Source of the DNA: Bacteroidaceae bacterium
Lineage (GTDB): Bacteria > Bacteroidota > Bacteroidia > Bacteroidales > Bacteroidaceae
NCBI GenBank assembly: GCA_017466325.1
Contig: JAFTUK010000026.1
Span: 1-38,977, forward strand
DNA: 38,977 bases
Reading direction: 5' to 3'
The notes beneath the pieces are model-generated. The model searched no databases and was not told the DNA's origin. It worked only from the letters and a program-made list of their open reading frames with translations. Positions 24,891-33,238 of the stretch are shown here, piece by piece; position 1 is the first letter of the stretch; the number at the start of each line of letters is the position of its first letter. Made by a program: the position numbers and the translations under genes.

Positions 24891-27800
24891 TTAACTCTTC
24901 ATTCTTAACTTCGCAATAAGGTAGTACAGCATGGGTATGAAGAACAGACTGACTGCCGTTCCTATGGTCATGCCTATGATCAAGGTCAGCGACAGCGGGT
25001 ATTGTATGGCTGCACCCATGCTGCCATGACTGAGGAAAGGAAGCAGGGCGAGAATGGTGGTCAGCGAGGTCATGACGATGGGGCGCAAGCGTCTTTGGCC
25101 GGCTTCCATAATGGCACGTATCAATCCTTTATGTGTGCCTGATTTCAGATGTGGGCTGTGATTGATGGTGTCTATCTTCAGAATAGAGTCATTGATGATG
25201 ATACCGCTCATTACAACTAAGCCTGTCATAGACATCAGGTTAAGCGACTCGCCCAATATCCACAGTCCAACCAATACGAAGAATACATCCACTACCATCT
25301 CCAGAAGTATGACAAGGGGTTGTACCAGGCTCTCAAACTGTGCTGCAAGGATAAAGTAAAGCAGCGCTAGAGCTACGGCAAGCACGACGGATAGCTCACT
25401 AATGAGCATACGACTGGAGAAATAACCTCCAGCGAAGCTTGCGCTGTACTGACTCTGCGGCCTGTGGATGTATTCGTTTACAAAAGTCATTACCTCCTCC
25501 ACTTCCCTGTCCTTGGCATTCAAGCTGAGGGTATAGAACTCTCCTCCATTTCCTGCCTGAAGACGTTTGTAGTCCTCACCCTTGGCTTCACGCACCAAAT
25601 AGGAGATAGGAATGTCGGTCCCGTCAGCATTTTTTACGCACTCTGCCAAGATATGTCTCTCCACACCCGTAAATGACATGGCACCGGAAAGCATTTTGAC
25701 TGGTACCGACTGCGCTCCTTCGTTTATGTTGAATACGGTGCCTCTGCTGACCAATTCTCGGAGTCTGCGGTACAGGGCATCATAACTTACCTTATATATT
25801 GCCATCTGCTCCATGTCAGCTACATAGCGGATATTCGTCTCTGTCATGACGGGGGAAATCTCGAGATTCGGGAAGCGTCGAAGCAGGGTGTCCCTGAAGG
25901 CTCGCGAGGCATCTGTTGTTGGACGCCTGCCTTCTCTGTTCTGCAGGTGTATCTCCAAATCCGCTTCATCGGTCGAGAATATCAGATTATACAGATTGCC
26001 AGGCTCGCCGTATTCTGCCGATGCCTGCGGATAATGTTGCTGTAAATAGGCTGTGCATTGTCGCTTTATTTTATCAAGGTGCTCCGAATCTGCTGCCTTC
26101 AGATAGACAACGGCTTCCGACGATGTGATGTCCTTGGTATGTGCCAGCATGAACTCCTGTGCGCCTATCATACTTGTAGATGTCTGTACGTCTTCCTTGA
26201 TGGCACCCATCATACCGGCTATCCTTCTGTCGTTCTCTTGTGCTGAGATGTTGCTGTTCCAGTCGATGGTGAGCAATGTGTCATACTGTGCCACCTTCGG
26301 CATACGCTCTTTCTCAATATGCAGGAGGAGGATGCCCATAAGAGGGATGCTTATGACAAACAGGGCTAAGACCAGTCGCGTGTGACGTAGCATCCACTTC
26401 AGGACTGCTTCATAACACTTCACGCCACCCGGAAGCATTAGCCCAACGAAGTTTACCTTTTCGCCTTTTATCTCTTTAACCTTTTCACTTTTTTTATGCA
26501 ACACCATATAATAAACTGGTATCACAACTGTTGCCACTAACAAGGAAGCAAAGAGGGCTGTCGTAATACCCATTGCCTGGTCATAGAACAAGGCTCCTGC
26601 CGTTCCGCTTAGGAAGATAAGCGGCAGGAAGACTGAACAGGTGGTCAACACGGAGGACAGCATGGGAGTAAACACCTCCCGTGTACTGCGTACGACAACT
26701 CCTTCTAACTCTTCTTTTGTTGGTGTCTTTGGTGTCTGTGCCGTGATATTATCCACCACTATAATAGCGTTGTCCACCATCATGCCTACACCTAATATCA
26801 GTCCTGAGAGTGAAATGACATTCATACTGATGCCTAACAGGTAGAAGCACAGGATGGTTATTATCAGTGAGAGGGGGATGGAGAGCACGACAAGCAGAGA
26901 GAGTCGCCACTTTTTCATGAAGAGCATAAGCACTAAGCAAGCCATCAGGGCACCCATGTAGAGATTGCCTTTCAGGTTCTCTATGGTATACTGAAGCAGA
27001 CGTGTCTGGTCGCGTGTCAGCTGGAAGTTGATGTCAGGATATTCCTTCCGCATATCGTCCAGCAACTCGTCCATGCTCTGCTTCAGTTCCTCCATCCGAG
27101 CATCGTTCTGCTTGATGATTGCCATGGTAACACATTCCTTGCCATCATGTCTTACCAGTCCGTTACGGGTAGCAATATGCTCCTCTATGCTGCATACGTC
27201 CTTTAGTTGGAAAAGCCGCCCTTGATGATTGATGTAGATATCCTCTATGTCCTTCTTAGTGAGGAGTTGGGAATCAAAGTGGATGTTGTACCTGTAGATG
27301 CCATCCACGATGCTCAGGGCTTCCAGCGTGATGTTGTTACGCTTTATGGCACTCTCGATGTCCGAAACGCTCATGCCCATTGCCTGCAGCTTTTCATTGT
27401 CAGGAATGCAGTCTATCTCCGTACCTACTGTGCCGCTGACATCAACCATCGCTGTCTGCGGAAGTTGCTCGATGCGTTTTACCACGACATTCCTTGCAAA
27501 CTTGGACAATTGGGCGAATTTAGAAGAATCTTCTGGCGTGAGGTCAAGGAAGAAGGCTGGAATATCCATCGCGCTTGCCTTCATCACCTTGGGACGCTCC
27601 ATCTCCTTTGGCATCTGGTTCATGGCACGGTCCACCTTCTCGTTGACCTCTATGAAGAGAAGGTTCACATTGCTGCCTGGCTCAAAGGTCATCCTGACAC
27701 TGCCGGCATCCATTCGCGACTCGGAACGGATGTCGGTTATGCCTGCCACTTGCATCAGACGACCTCTGAGCGGCGACACGACATTTTGCTCCACTTCCTG

Positions 27801-27962
27801 GGCAGAATACCCGGGCATACTCACTTGCACGGTTATCTGTGGGATGTCAATGTTCGGCATCAAAGAGACGGGGATGTGCCTGAGCGACAGCATGCCTATC
27901 ACCGTCAGGGCGATGATGCACATGGTGACGGCTATAGGGCGGCTAAGTAACTTCCAATTCAT
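24891..27962 (-). CDS. RND efflux permease, AcrB/HAE1-like
   Basis: A 1023-residue RND permease of normal length. It begins with a first membrane helix (VTMCIIALTVIGMLSLRHIPVSL), and the loop residues YSAQEVEQNVVSPLRGRL are typical. Transmembrane helix 4 has GVGMMVDNAIIVVDN with D397-N398, the form common in Bacteroidetes hydrophobe/amphiphile pumps. The second membrane block contains the MSMTGLVVMSGIIINDSILKID motif and ends with FFIPMLYYLIAK. It follows the thioredoxin-fold lipoprotein gene by 24 bp and precedes the second permease by 16 bp. The two permeases may form a heteromeric pump with the HlyD and TolC proteins upstream. Substrate is not known. Confidence 0.93.
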   Translation of the reverse strand: MNWKLLSRPIAVTMCIIALTVIGMLSLRHIPVSLMPNIDIPQITVQVSMPGYSAQEVEQNVVSPLRGRLMQVAGITDIRSESRMDAGSVRMTFEPGSNVNLLFIEVNEKVDRAMNQMPKEMERPKVMKASAMDIPAFFLDLTPEDSSKFAQLSKFARNVVVKRIEQLPQTAMVDVSGTVGTEIDCIPDNEKLQAMGMSVSDIESAIKRNNITLEALSIVDGIYRYNIHFDSQLLTKKDIEDIYINHQGRLFQLKDVCSIEEHIATRNGLVRHDGKECVTMAIIKQNDARMEELKQSMDELLDDMRKEYPDINFQLTRDQTRLLQYTIENLKGNLYMGALMACLVLMLFMKKWRLSLLVVLSIPLSLIITILCFYLLGISMNVISLSGLILGVGMMVDNAIIVVDNITAQTPKTPTKEELEGVVVRSTREVFTPMLSSVLTTCSVFLPLIFLSGTAGALFYDQAMGITTALFASLLVATVVIPVYYMVLHKKSEKVKEIKGEKVNFVGLMLPGGVKCYEAVLKWMLRHTRLVLALFVISIPLMGILLLHIEKERMPKVAQYDTLLTIDWNSNISAQENDRRIAGMMGAIKEDVQTSTSMIGAQEFMLAHTKDITSSEAVVYLKAADSEHLDKIKRQCTAYLQQHYPQASAEYGEPGNLYNLIFSTDEADLEIHLQNREGRRPTTDASRAFRDTLLRRFPNLEISPVMTETNIRYVADMEQMAIYKVSYDALYRRLRELVSRGTVFNINEGAQSVPVKMLSGAMSFTGVERHILAECVKNADGTDIPISYLVREAKGEDYKRLQAGNGGEFYTLSLNAKDREVEEVMTFVNEYIHRPQSQYSASFAGGYFSSRMLISELSVVLAVALALLYFILAAQFESLVQPLVILLEMVVDVFFVLVGLWILGESLNLMSMTGLVVMSGIIINDSILKIDTINHSPHLKSGTHKGLIRAIMEAGQRRLRPIVMTSLTTILALLPFLSHGSMGAAIQYPLSLTLIIGMTIGTAVSLFFIPMLYYLIAKLRMKS

Positions 27963-27986
27963 TATGTTCAGTGCAACGGTTTAATC

Positions 27987-28574
27987 TTAATGGCTATGTG
28001 AAAGTTCTTTTACCAAGCGTTCTTGCAGTTTATTGATTTTTCGGTTTCTTATAGGATCTCCGACAAATACGACTTGGTGTTTGGGGTTTAATAGAAAGGT
28101 ATGCATCCTGCTGTCATGAGGGATGAAAGGATTTCGTGCCCTAAATACATGATCTGTATCAACAAATACAGGTCTTTGGCAGCCATTACTCTCATAACCA
28201 TTAATCAATGGAATAAGACTGTCGCCGTTTGGTTCTATGACAACCAATATTTTAAGAGGTATTCTGTGTGATTCAAATATCTGTTGAATCTCATCCCATT
28301 GGTTTAATTTTGAAAAATAACAAGGGGAACATTCTGAAACATCCAAATATGACACATAAGTATAAGAGGTGCTGTCAATCTCCTCATTGAATTTGTTTGA
28401 ATGTTTTTCTATGAGAGGGGTTAGCTCCTTGCATGGAATGATTATTTCATGACCTATCATAGACTCAAGGCCCTTCCGCAATTCCACAGAATCATTTGAG
28501 CATGACGATAATGGTGCTATTGTCAAAGTGAACAGGGCAATTATATTAAATATATAGCGTACGTTCTTTTTCAT
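27987..28574 (-). CDS. Thioredoxin-fold lipoprotein
   Basis: A 195-residue predicted lipoprotein: the signal peptide ends in LSSC (Cys25). A thioredoxin-like domain follows, with a strand (YVSYLDVSE) leading into a C82-S-P-C85 motif, the usual redox site position. Later segments RPVFVDTDHVF, RNPFIP and HTFLLNPKHQVVFVGDPIRN match those of the partial protein at the right end of the window (RNPHIP, HTFLL, VGNPIKN), so the two are paralogues. It lies between the propeller lipoprotein and the RND permeases. A role in disulfide formation or isomerisation in the envelope is plausible; an oxidoreductase activity is not shown. Confidence 0.8.
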   Translation of the reverse strand: MKKNVRYIFNIIALFTLTIAPLSSCSNDSVELRKGLESMIGHEIIIPCKELTPLIEKHSNKFNEEIDSTSYTYVSYLDVSECSPCYFSKLNQWDEIQQIFESHRIPLKILVVIEPNGDSLIPLINGYESNGCQRPVFVDTDHVFRARNPFIPHDSRMHTFLLNPKHQVVFVGDPIRNRKINKLQERLVKELSHSH

Positions 28575-28752
28575 TATAAGTTACTAATTAAAACCCAATG
28601 ACACAATATTTAGGGCATAGAGACATGTAGACAGGGAGGTCTAATTTTATATCTGTGACTCTGTGTTTAAAATGTAAAACTAATTATGCATATCTACTTA
28701 TCATGTTGTGGGAATCAAGGTGTAGTCACGTGTTCTGGCCAAGTCGTAATTC

Positions 28753-29868
28753 TTATTTTAGATAGTAAAAGAATAGAATAGGATTGCTCTCTTCCGTAAT
28801 CCCATTGTTCGTGAAGTAACTCATCCCATTTCTCCGTTCTAACGAAATAAGTTTGCTCGCATCTGTTACCATGGCAAGCTTATTGCTCTCCAGTGACAGA
28901 AAATTTCCCATAAAAAAATATGGATATGTCTTGTCTATTTTATTACCGATCTTAATAGTAGCATTCGAACCGTCTTCGCCAATACGAGTTAGACACGTTT
29001 TTATACCATATTCACAGAATAGTGGATATACAAGATATTGAATATTACCGACTTTGCTATATGACAGCAAGAATCTGACAACATTAGAATATTTTGTGCG
29101 TTCTTCTATTTCCATGAAATTTTTGTTTCCTTGAGGCAAATGGTCTGAAGTGTCAAAATCAAACTCAATTTTCTTTTTAATTTGATTTTGTTGTAATGAA
29201 TATATGCCATAATCAAAAGGATGACCAACCAGTATTGCCTCATCAGTGTTTAGGAATGCATTATAATATGGGAATGACATTGCTTGATTTTCTTCAAATT
29301 CATCTATTTCTCCCACATTTTTTTTCTTACTTAAATCATAGCGTACAAAATTAAAATGTTTGTCATTACACTGTTCAGATGAAAGTATTATAGTATTATT
29401 CTTTTCAAATACGAAGTGTTTATAGGAATTATCCAAGACATATGCGCCAATGTAATCTCCATCAAGACTATATTTTTGAATTTTATTTTGCAGCCCAGAT
29501 AAAATATAAATTTCATCATCCATGATTTGGAAATCATTGATGATGATGTATTCATCGCTTGCATTTCCCATTTTATCAACTTTGGAAAGATATTCCCCTT
29601 GCTGGTTGAAAATATAGATTGCTCGGTTACTTTGAACGGCAATTTTATCTTTGTTCATTCTTAATACCTCGACATTTGATAGTATACATTCATCTGTCTT
29701 TTCTAAAACGACATATTCTACATGGTCAACACAATCGGCTGTGCTCATTTCAATTTCAGGCGTAATGTGAACGACTTCATTAGAGGACTCCTTATTGCAT
29801 GAAGTTACCAGCAGTATCAGCAATTGCATTATTGCATAATTCTTTATTTTTAAAATTATATTTACCAT
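28753..29868 (-). CDS. Six-bladed beta-propeller lipoprotein (BF3164-like)
   Basis: A predicted lipoprotein whose start is set at 29868, since the upstream 19 residues are polar and the signal peptide then ends in LLVTSC. The body repeats about 40-residue blades of NHL/propeller type: IYIFNQQGEYLSKVDKMGNA followed by DEYIIINDFQIMDDEIYIL and KIQKYSLDGDYIGAY. Such six-bladed proteins commonly accompany NVEALA-family genes in Bacteroides, which is the context here. It probably sits on the periplasmic or surface side of a membrane and may bind the NVEALA product or a ligand. A 178-bp stretch before the next gene holds nothing I can name. Confidence 0.8.
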   Translation of the reverse strand: MVNIILKIKNYAIMQLLILLVTSCNKESSNEVVHITPEIEMSTADCVDHVEYVVLEKTDECILSNVEVLRMNKDKIAVQSNRAIYIFNQQGEYLSKVDKMGNASDEYIIINDFQIMDDEIYILSGLQNKIQKYSLDGDYIGAYVLDNSYKHFVFEKNNTIILSSEQCNDKHFNFVRYDLSKKKNVGEIDEFEENQAMSFPYYNAFLNTDEAILVGHPFDYGIYSLQQNQIKKKIEFDFDTSDHLPQGNKNFMEIEERTKYSNVVRFLLSYSKVGNIQYLVYPLFCEYGIKTCLTRIGEDGSNATIKIGNKIDKTYPYFFMGNFLSLESNKLAMVTDASKLISLERRNGMSYFTNNGITEESNPILFFYYLK

Positions 29869-29912
29869 ATTCTTTCGGTTGAAGATTAAACTATTATAAG
29901 GATGTGAATTTT

Positions 29913-30004
29913 GAGGGCATGTCAACGATACTCATAATTGGCATTAAAAGATGTCTCGATGACATTCATCCTTTCTACCAAATAGTAAGTATTGGCATGC
30001 CCTC
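29913..30004 (-). promoter_or_regulatory. Long inverted repeat between the NVEALA and propeller genes
   Basis: GAGGGCATG at 29913-29921 pairs with CATGCCCTC at 29996-30004, and the stem extends to 13 pairs with one G-U. It occupies the gap directly after the NVEALA stop. It could be an mRNA hairpin that separates the expression of the small protein from downstream genes. Confidence 0.45.
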
Positions 30005-30010
30005 CATGAA

Positions 30011-30358
30011 TTAGAGAATTGCTTGATACAAATCTACGCACTCAACAGGCTTACATTGGACCTCACCTGTCCCGATGCAGATTACTTGACCATCAAATTT
30101 TATCTCTCCAGATGCATCAGCCTTCAGGATTGTTCCCCCTAAGAGCATGATTTTTGCATTTGCCCCTACGGAAATTGTACATTGAGATGTTTGTCTCTCT
30201 TGAACTTTGGAATAATTTTCTGGTAGAGTAAGTGCTTCAATATTTGCTAACAGCAAATCGTTACTCTCAAGTGCATTTGACTTCATAGTCTTTGTGCCAA
30301 CGAATGTTGCGATGGCAACTGCAGCAATGCAGGGCAGCATTAAAAGTTTTTTTCTCAT
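30011..30358 (-). CDS. NVEALA-family small exported protein
   Basis: A 115-residue protein. The ATG at 30358 is chosen over one four codons earlier because it starts a classical basic-hydrophobic leader (MRKKLLMLPCIAAVAIATFVG). The leader is followed by LLLANIEAL at 35-43, which matches the NVEALA motif that names the family. The region after it (C60, C94, C102, C107) is glycine-rich and beta-like, and the four cysteines could pair. A signal-peptidase-type site S-N-A could lie just before L30 (inference). Members of this family are small exported proteins of unknown function that occur with propeller lipoproteins; this one is unusual for lying directly after a tolC-hlyD pair. Confidence 0.8.
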   Translation of the reverse strand: MRKKLLMLPCIAAVAIATFVGTKTMKSNALESNDLLLANIEALTLPENYSKVQERQTSQCTISVGANAKIMLLGGTILKADASGEIKFDGQVICIGTGEVQCKPVECVDLYQAIL

Positions 30359-30427
30359 TTTAAAAATCATGCTCGAATGATTAGTCTTTAGGGATGCACG
30401 AGCTTAACAGTCCCCAAGAATAGTTCA

Positions 30428-31498
30428 TTATCTTTCGCTTACGATTTTTACCTCTGTTCCATCTGCAAGGTTCAGATTGCCGGAGGTTATGACAATATCA
30501 CCTTCCTTAATAGTTGTCTCTTTACGCTGACAGCCCGTGATGGCAAAGGAACTGATGTTGGAATGTACCACATCGACGTAGGTCCAAACTGCCCTCCCCT
30601 CTTCCAAGAGGAAGATGACTTGGTAGCCGTCCCGCTCTACAACAGCATCCTTGGGGACGACAAACATGTGCTGCATCTTTTCTTCTACGATAACACGCAC
30701 ATTCATACCATCCAATAATGTGTTTCCCCTGTTACTGAGCTGTGCCTTGATTTTAACCAGCCCTTTGTCATCTACCAATGGATTTATCTCTGTCACTCTG
30801 CCTTCATATTGGATGCTGTCCTGCACAAAGGGCGTCACCTTGACACTTTGACCGATGCGTACGCCTGAGAGTTCTGCCTCCAGTATTCTGAATTCTACCT
30901 CAAAACCTGAGTCATCTACCAACGTACATACTTTGTCATTCTTCTGGAAACGCTTTGCCTCTAAGTCTGCTATCCTTCCGCTGAATGGGGCATACAGGTT
31001 GCATTCCTCCAATGCTTTTTTGGCAGATTGCAGTTGAAACTTGGCAGAATAATAGCCGGACATCACTTCGGCACGTTCCATGACATCGGCAGGGACGGCA
31101 TTCATGTCATTATACCCTAAGCCTATAAGCTTGTCTGTCAGTTCCACCTTCGCACGTTGCAGTTCATGCTTGGCTTTCTCAAGTTCACGCTGCCTGTCCT
31201 GCTTATCCAATGTAGCTATCAGCTTGCCTTTACCTATGTGTTGACCTTCCCTGACAAAGACTTCCGCAATGATGCCTTGCCCATTGAAATTCAACTCACT
31301 CTTTGCTTTGGCACGAAGACGACCATTGCATACGATTTGCTTGTTAAACTCTGTCTGGTGCAGTACCATTGTATCTACATACGTTTCGCTCATTTGCTGT
31401 TGGTGCATCTCCATCCCGGAACCATCCCTGTTCTCTTCTTTGCCCCTGGTACATGCTGCCAACAGCACAAATAATGCAATCAAATATTTGGTTTTCAT
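30428..31498 (-). CDS. HlyD-type periplasmic adaptor lipoprotein of RND pump
   Basis: A 356-residue membrane fusion protein. Its signal peptide ends in the lipobox LLAAC (Cys16). The barrel-sandwich halves are visible: the first around NGRLRAKAKSELNFNGQGIIAEVFVREGQHIGKGKLIATLD, quoted only in part, and the second around ECNLYAPFSGRIADLE. The coiled-coil hairpin lies between them (RQRELEKAKHELQRAKVEL). A beta-barrel and a membrane-proximal domain (VPKDAVVERDGYQVIFL) follow. It lies 27 bp after tolC. It should connect the RND permeases to TolC. Confidence 0.9.
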   Translation of the reverse strand: MKTKYLIALFVLLAACTRGKEENRDGSGMEMHQQQMSETYVDTMVLHQTEFNKQIVCNGRLRAKAKSELNFNGQGIIAEVFVREGQHIGKGKLIATLDKQDRQRELEKAKHELQRAKVELTDKLIGLGYNDMNAVPADVMERAEVMSGYYSAKFQLQSAKKALEECNLYAPFSGRIADLEAKRFQKNDKVCTLVDDSGFEVEFRILEAELSGVRIGQSVKVTPFVQDSIQYEGRVTEINPLVDDKGLVKIKAQLSNRGNTLLDGMNVRVIVEEKMQHMFVVPKDAVVERDGYQVIFLLEEGRAVWTYVDVVHSNISSFAITGCQRKETTIKEGDIVITSGNLNLADGTEVKIVSER

Positions 31499-31525
31499 AG
31501 TTCTTAAATTTTCATTTTTCGTTCT

Positions 31526-33004
31526 TCACTCTTCATTCTTCATTTCATAAATGATGTCCCTGTTTGCCGTCCAGTCATATAGTGTGGACTTTTGCAGACT
31601 GTAGTAGTCTGACCAAAAAGTATTGAGCTGACTGATATATTGTGTCTTGGCAGAAGTCATTTCCTGCAGAGCTGTATTGAGGTCTGTCACGGAAACCGTG
31701 CCTGCCTCGTATCTGCGTCTCATGATGTCATAACGTTCCTCTGCTATCTCCTGTGCACGAAGGGCATTGCGGCATTGTGCAGGCTGGGCATTGAACTGCA
31801 TCACTTTCTTACGCAACTCCTGAATATAGTCCTGGTGCGTCTTTTCCTGCTGCGTCCTTACAACTTCCAACTGAGCCTGCGCCATGCGGACACGACCTTT
31901 GCTTACGCCCCAGTCAAAGATAGGAAGGCGAAGCGTCAGGCCTACTATTTCGTTGTCGAGAAGTTTCCTGTATGCACCTGCAAAGTTGTCGGCTGTCTGC
32001 ATGAAGCCTAATTCTCCGTTTAATGTTACCTGAAGCCCTTTGTTTGCCTTAGCTTGTGCTAAGGTTCGCTCTGCATTGAGCATCTCCAGGCGCAGCTCTT
32101 TGGTGTGGGAGGAATTGGCGATGGCTTTCTGTAGTACCTCATCCATGCCGACAACAAGATCAGGCACATTATAAGGGGGCACCAGTTCTGATGCTTCGTA
32201 ATCTGTTACACGCAGATAAGAGAACAGGTTATACATAGCATCATCCAAGGTGATACGATTGTTCCCTTCCGCTACACGGGCATTCAAAACGGATAGTTCC
32301 ATCTGCAAGACTTCGCTTTTGGTGGTTGTACCTAATTCCAAACGCTTCTGTGCCATTGCATACAATGTTTCTCTGTCTGCGAGGGTTGCCTTGCTTTGTT
32401 GATGGTTGGATTGCGCAAACAGGACATTGAAGAAGAGTGTTGTCACCCTGATAGCGATGTCCTGCATGGCAGAAGCGTAGCGTTTCTGGGCTATCTCATA
32501 TTCTAACGGCGCTGTCTTCTTTTGCCATTTCAGGGAGTTGAAAGCGCGAAGAGGTTGGGTATAGCTGATGCGCAAAGGCTGAGAGTTATATGTCGTCTCT
32601 TTGTATGTGAATTGGTCCAAACGGTGAAGATATGACATTAAAGAGACGGTACCGCCTGTTGCTGCTATTTGCTGGTCAACGGACAATGTGAGACTGTTGC
32701 TCAGCGTGTTGTTGCTGACGTATGACAATCGTCCGTCATCATAGTTACGGGCTTCCACAAGGGAGCGGTTATAGTTCATCAGGCCACCGCTAAGGTTGAC
32801 AGATGGAAGCAGCTCTGCCTTGAAGCTTCGATATGTCCAATAACTTGCAAGGAAGGAGAAATGTGCTGATTTGGCATCCAAGGAATTCTCCTGAGCTATC
32901 TGTATGGCATTGCCGAGGGTAACTTGCTGGGCAAAAACGCTAGATGACAACAATAATGTCATCAAAAAAGTTATTATATTATACCTTTTCTGCATATTTA
33001 TCAT
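31526..33004 (-). CDS. TolC-family outer-membrane channel
   Basis: A TolC-like outer-membrane protein with a signal peptide ending in SSSVFAQ and the long alpha-helical repeats of the family (EIAQKRYASAMQDIAIRV, AQAQLEVVRTQQEK). Three starts compete: 33019, 33004 and 32995. The promoter at 33023-33054 would place the transcription start near 33018, so 33019 would lie outside the message, and 33004 is preferred. The duplicated helical halves are seen around 190-280 and 370-480. It heads the operon with the HlyD lipoprotein. Channel role is inferred from the family. Confidence 0.88.
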   Translation of the reverse strand: MINMQKRYNIITFLMTLLLSSSVFAQQVTLGNAIQIAQENSLDAKSAHFSFLASYWTYRSFKAELLPSVNLSGGLMNYNRSLVEARNYDDGRLSYVSNNTLSNSLTLSVDQQIAATGGTVSLMSYLHRLDQFTYKETTYNSQPLRISYTQPLRAFNSLKWQKKTAPLEYEIAQKRYASAMQDIAIRVTTLFFNVLFAQSNHQQSKATLADRETLYAMAQKRLELGTTTKSEVLQMELSVLNARVAEGNNRITLDDAMYNLFSYLRVTDYEASELVPPYNVPDLVVGMDEVLQKAIANSSHTKELRLEMLNAERTLAQAKANKGLQVTLNGELGFMQTADNFAGAYRKLLDNEIVGLTLRLPIFDWGVSKGRVRMAQAQLEVVRTQQEKTHQDYIQELRKKVMQFNAQPAQCRNALRAQEIAEERYDIMRRRYEAGTVSVTDLNTALQEMTSAKTQYISQLNTFWSDYYSLQKSTLYDWTANRDIIYEMKNEE

Positions 33005-33022
33005 TTGTTTCGATTTCATCTG

Positions 33023-33054
33023 CAAAGATATGCTGTTCTGATAACATACACAAA
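33023..33054 (-). promoter_or_regulatory. Bacteroides-type promoter of the tolC operon
   Basis: On the - strand, TTTG (33054-33051), a 20-bp spacer, then TATCTTTG (33030-33023) fit the Bacteroides sigma consensus TTTG-N19-21-TAnnTTTG exactly. A second box TACTTTTG at 33076-33069 has an 18-bp spacer to a TTTTTG and may be a second start. Confidence 0.7.
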
Positions 33055-33238
33055 CGCCATCTGTCATACAAAAGTACATTTATACATAATATAACAAAAA
33101 TTCATACTTTTGTATTACATTCAAACAAGATAGATGTTATATTAACCTTTCTGTACTATTGTACAACAATTTCGGTATAAGGCATATTGATATTTTCATT
33201 CATTCTCTCGTTTTTCTAGTGATTGTATGTCTCTCATA

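Noticed and set aside
27207-27984. Two long + strand frames near the start of the first RND gene
   Set aside because: They are antisense to the well-supported N-terminal part of the permease and show no domain.
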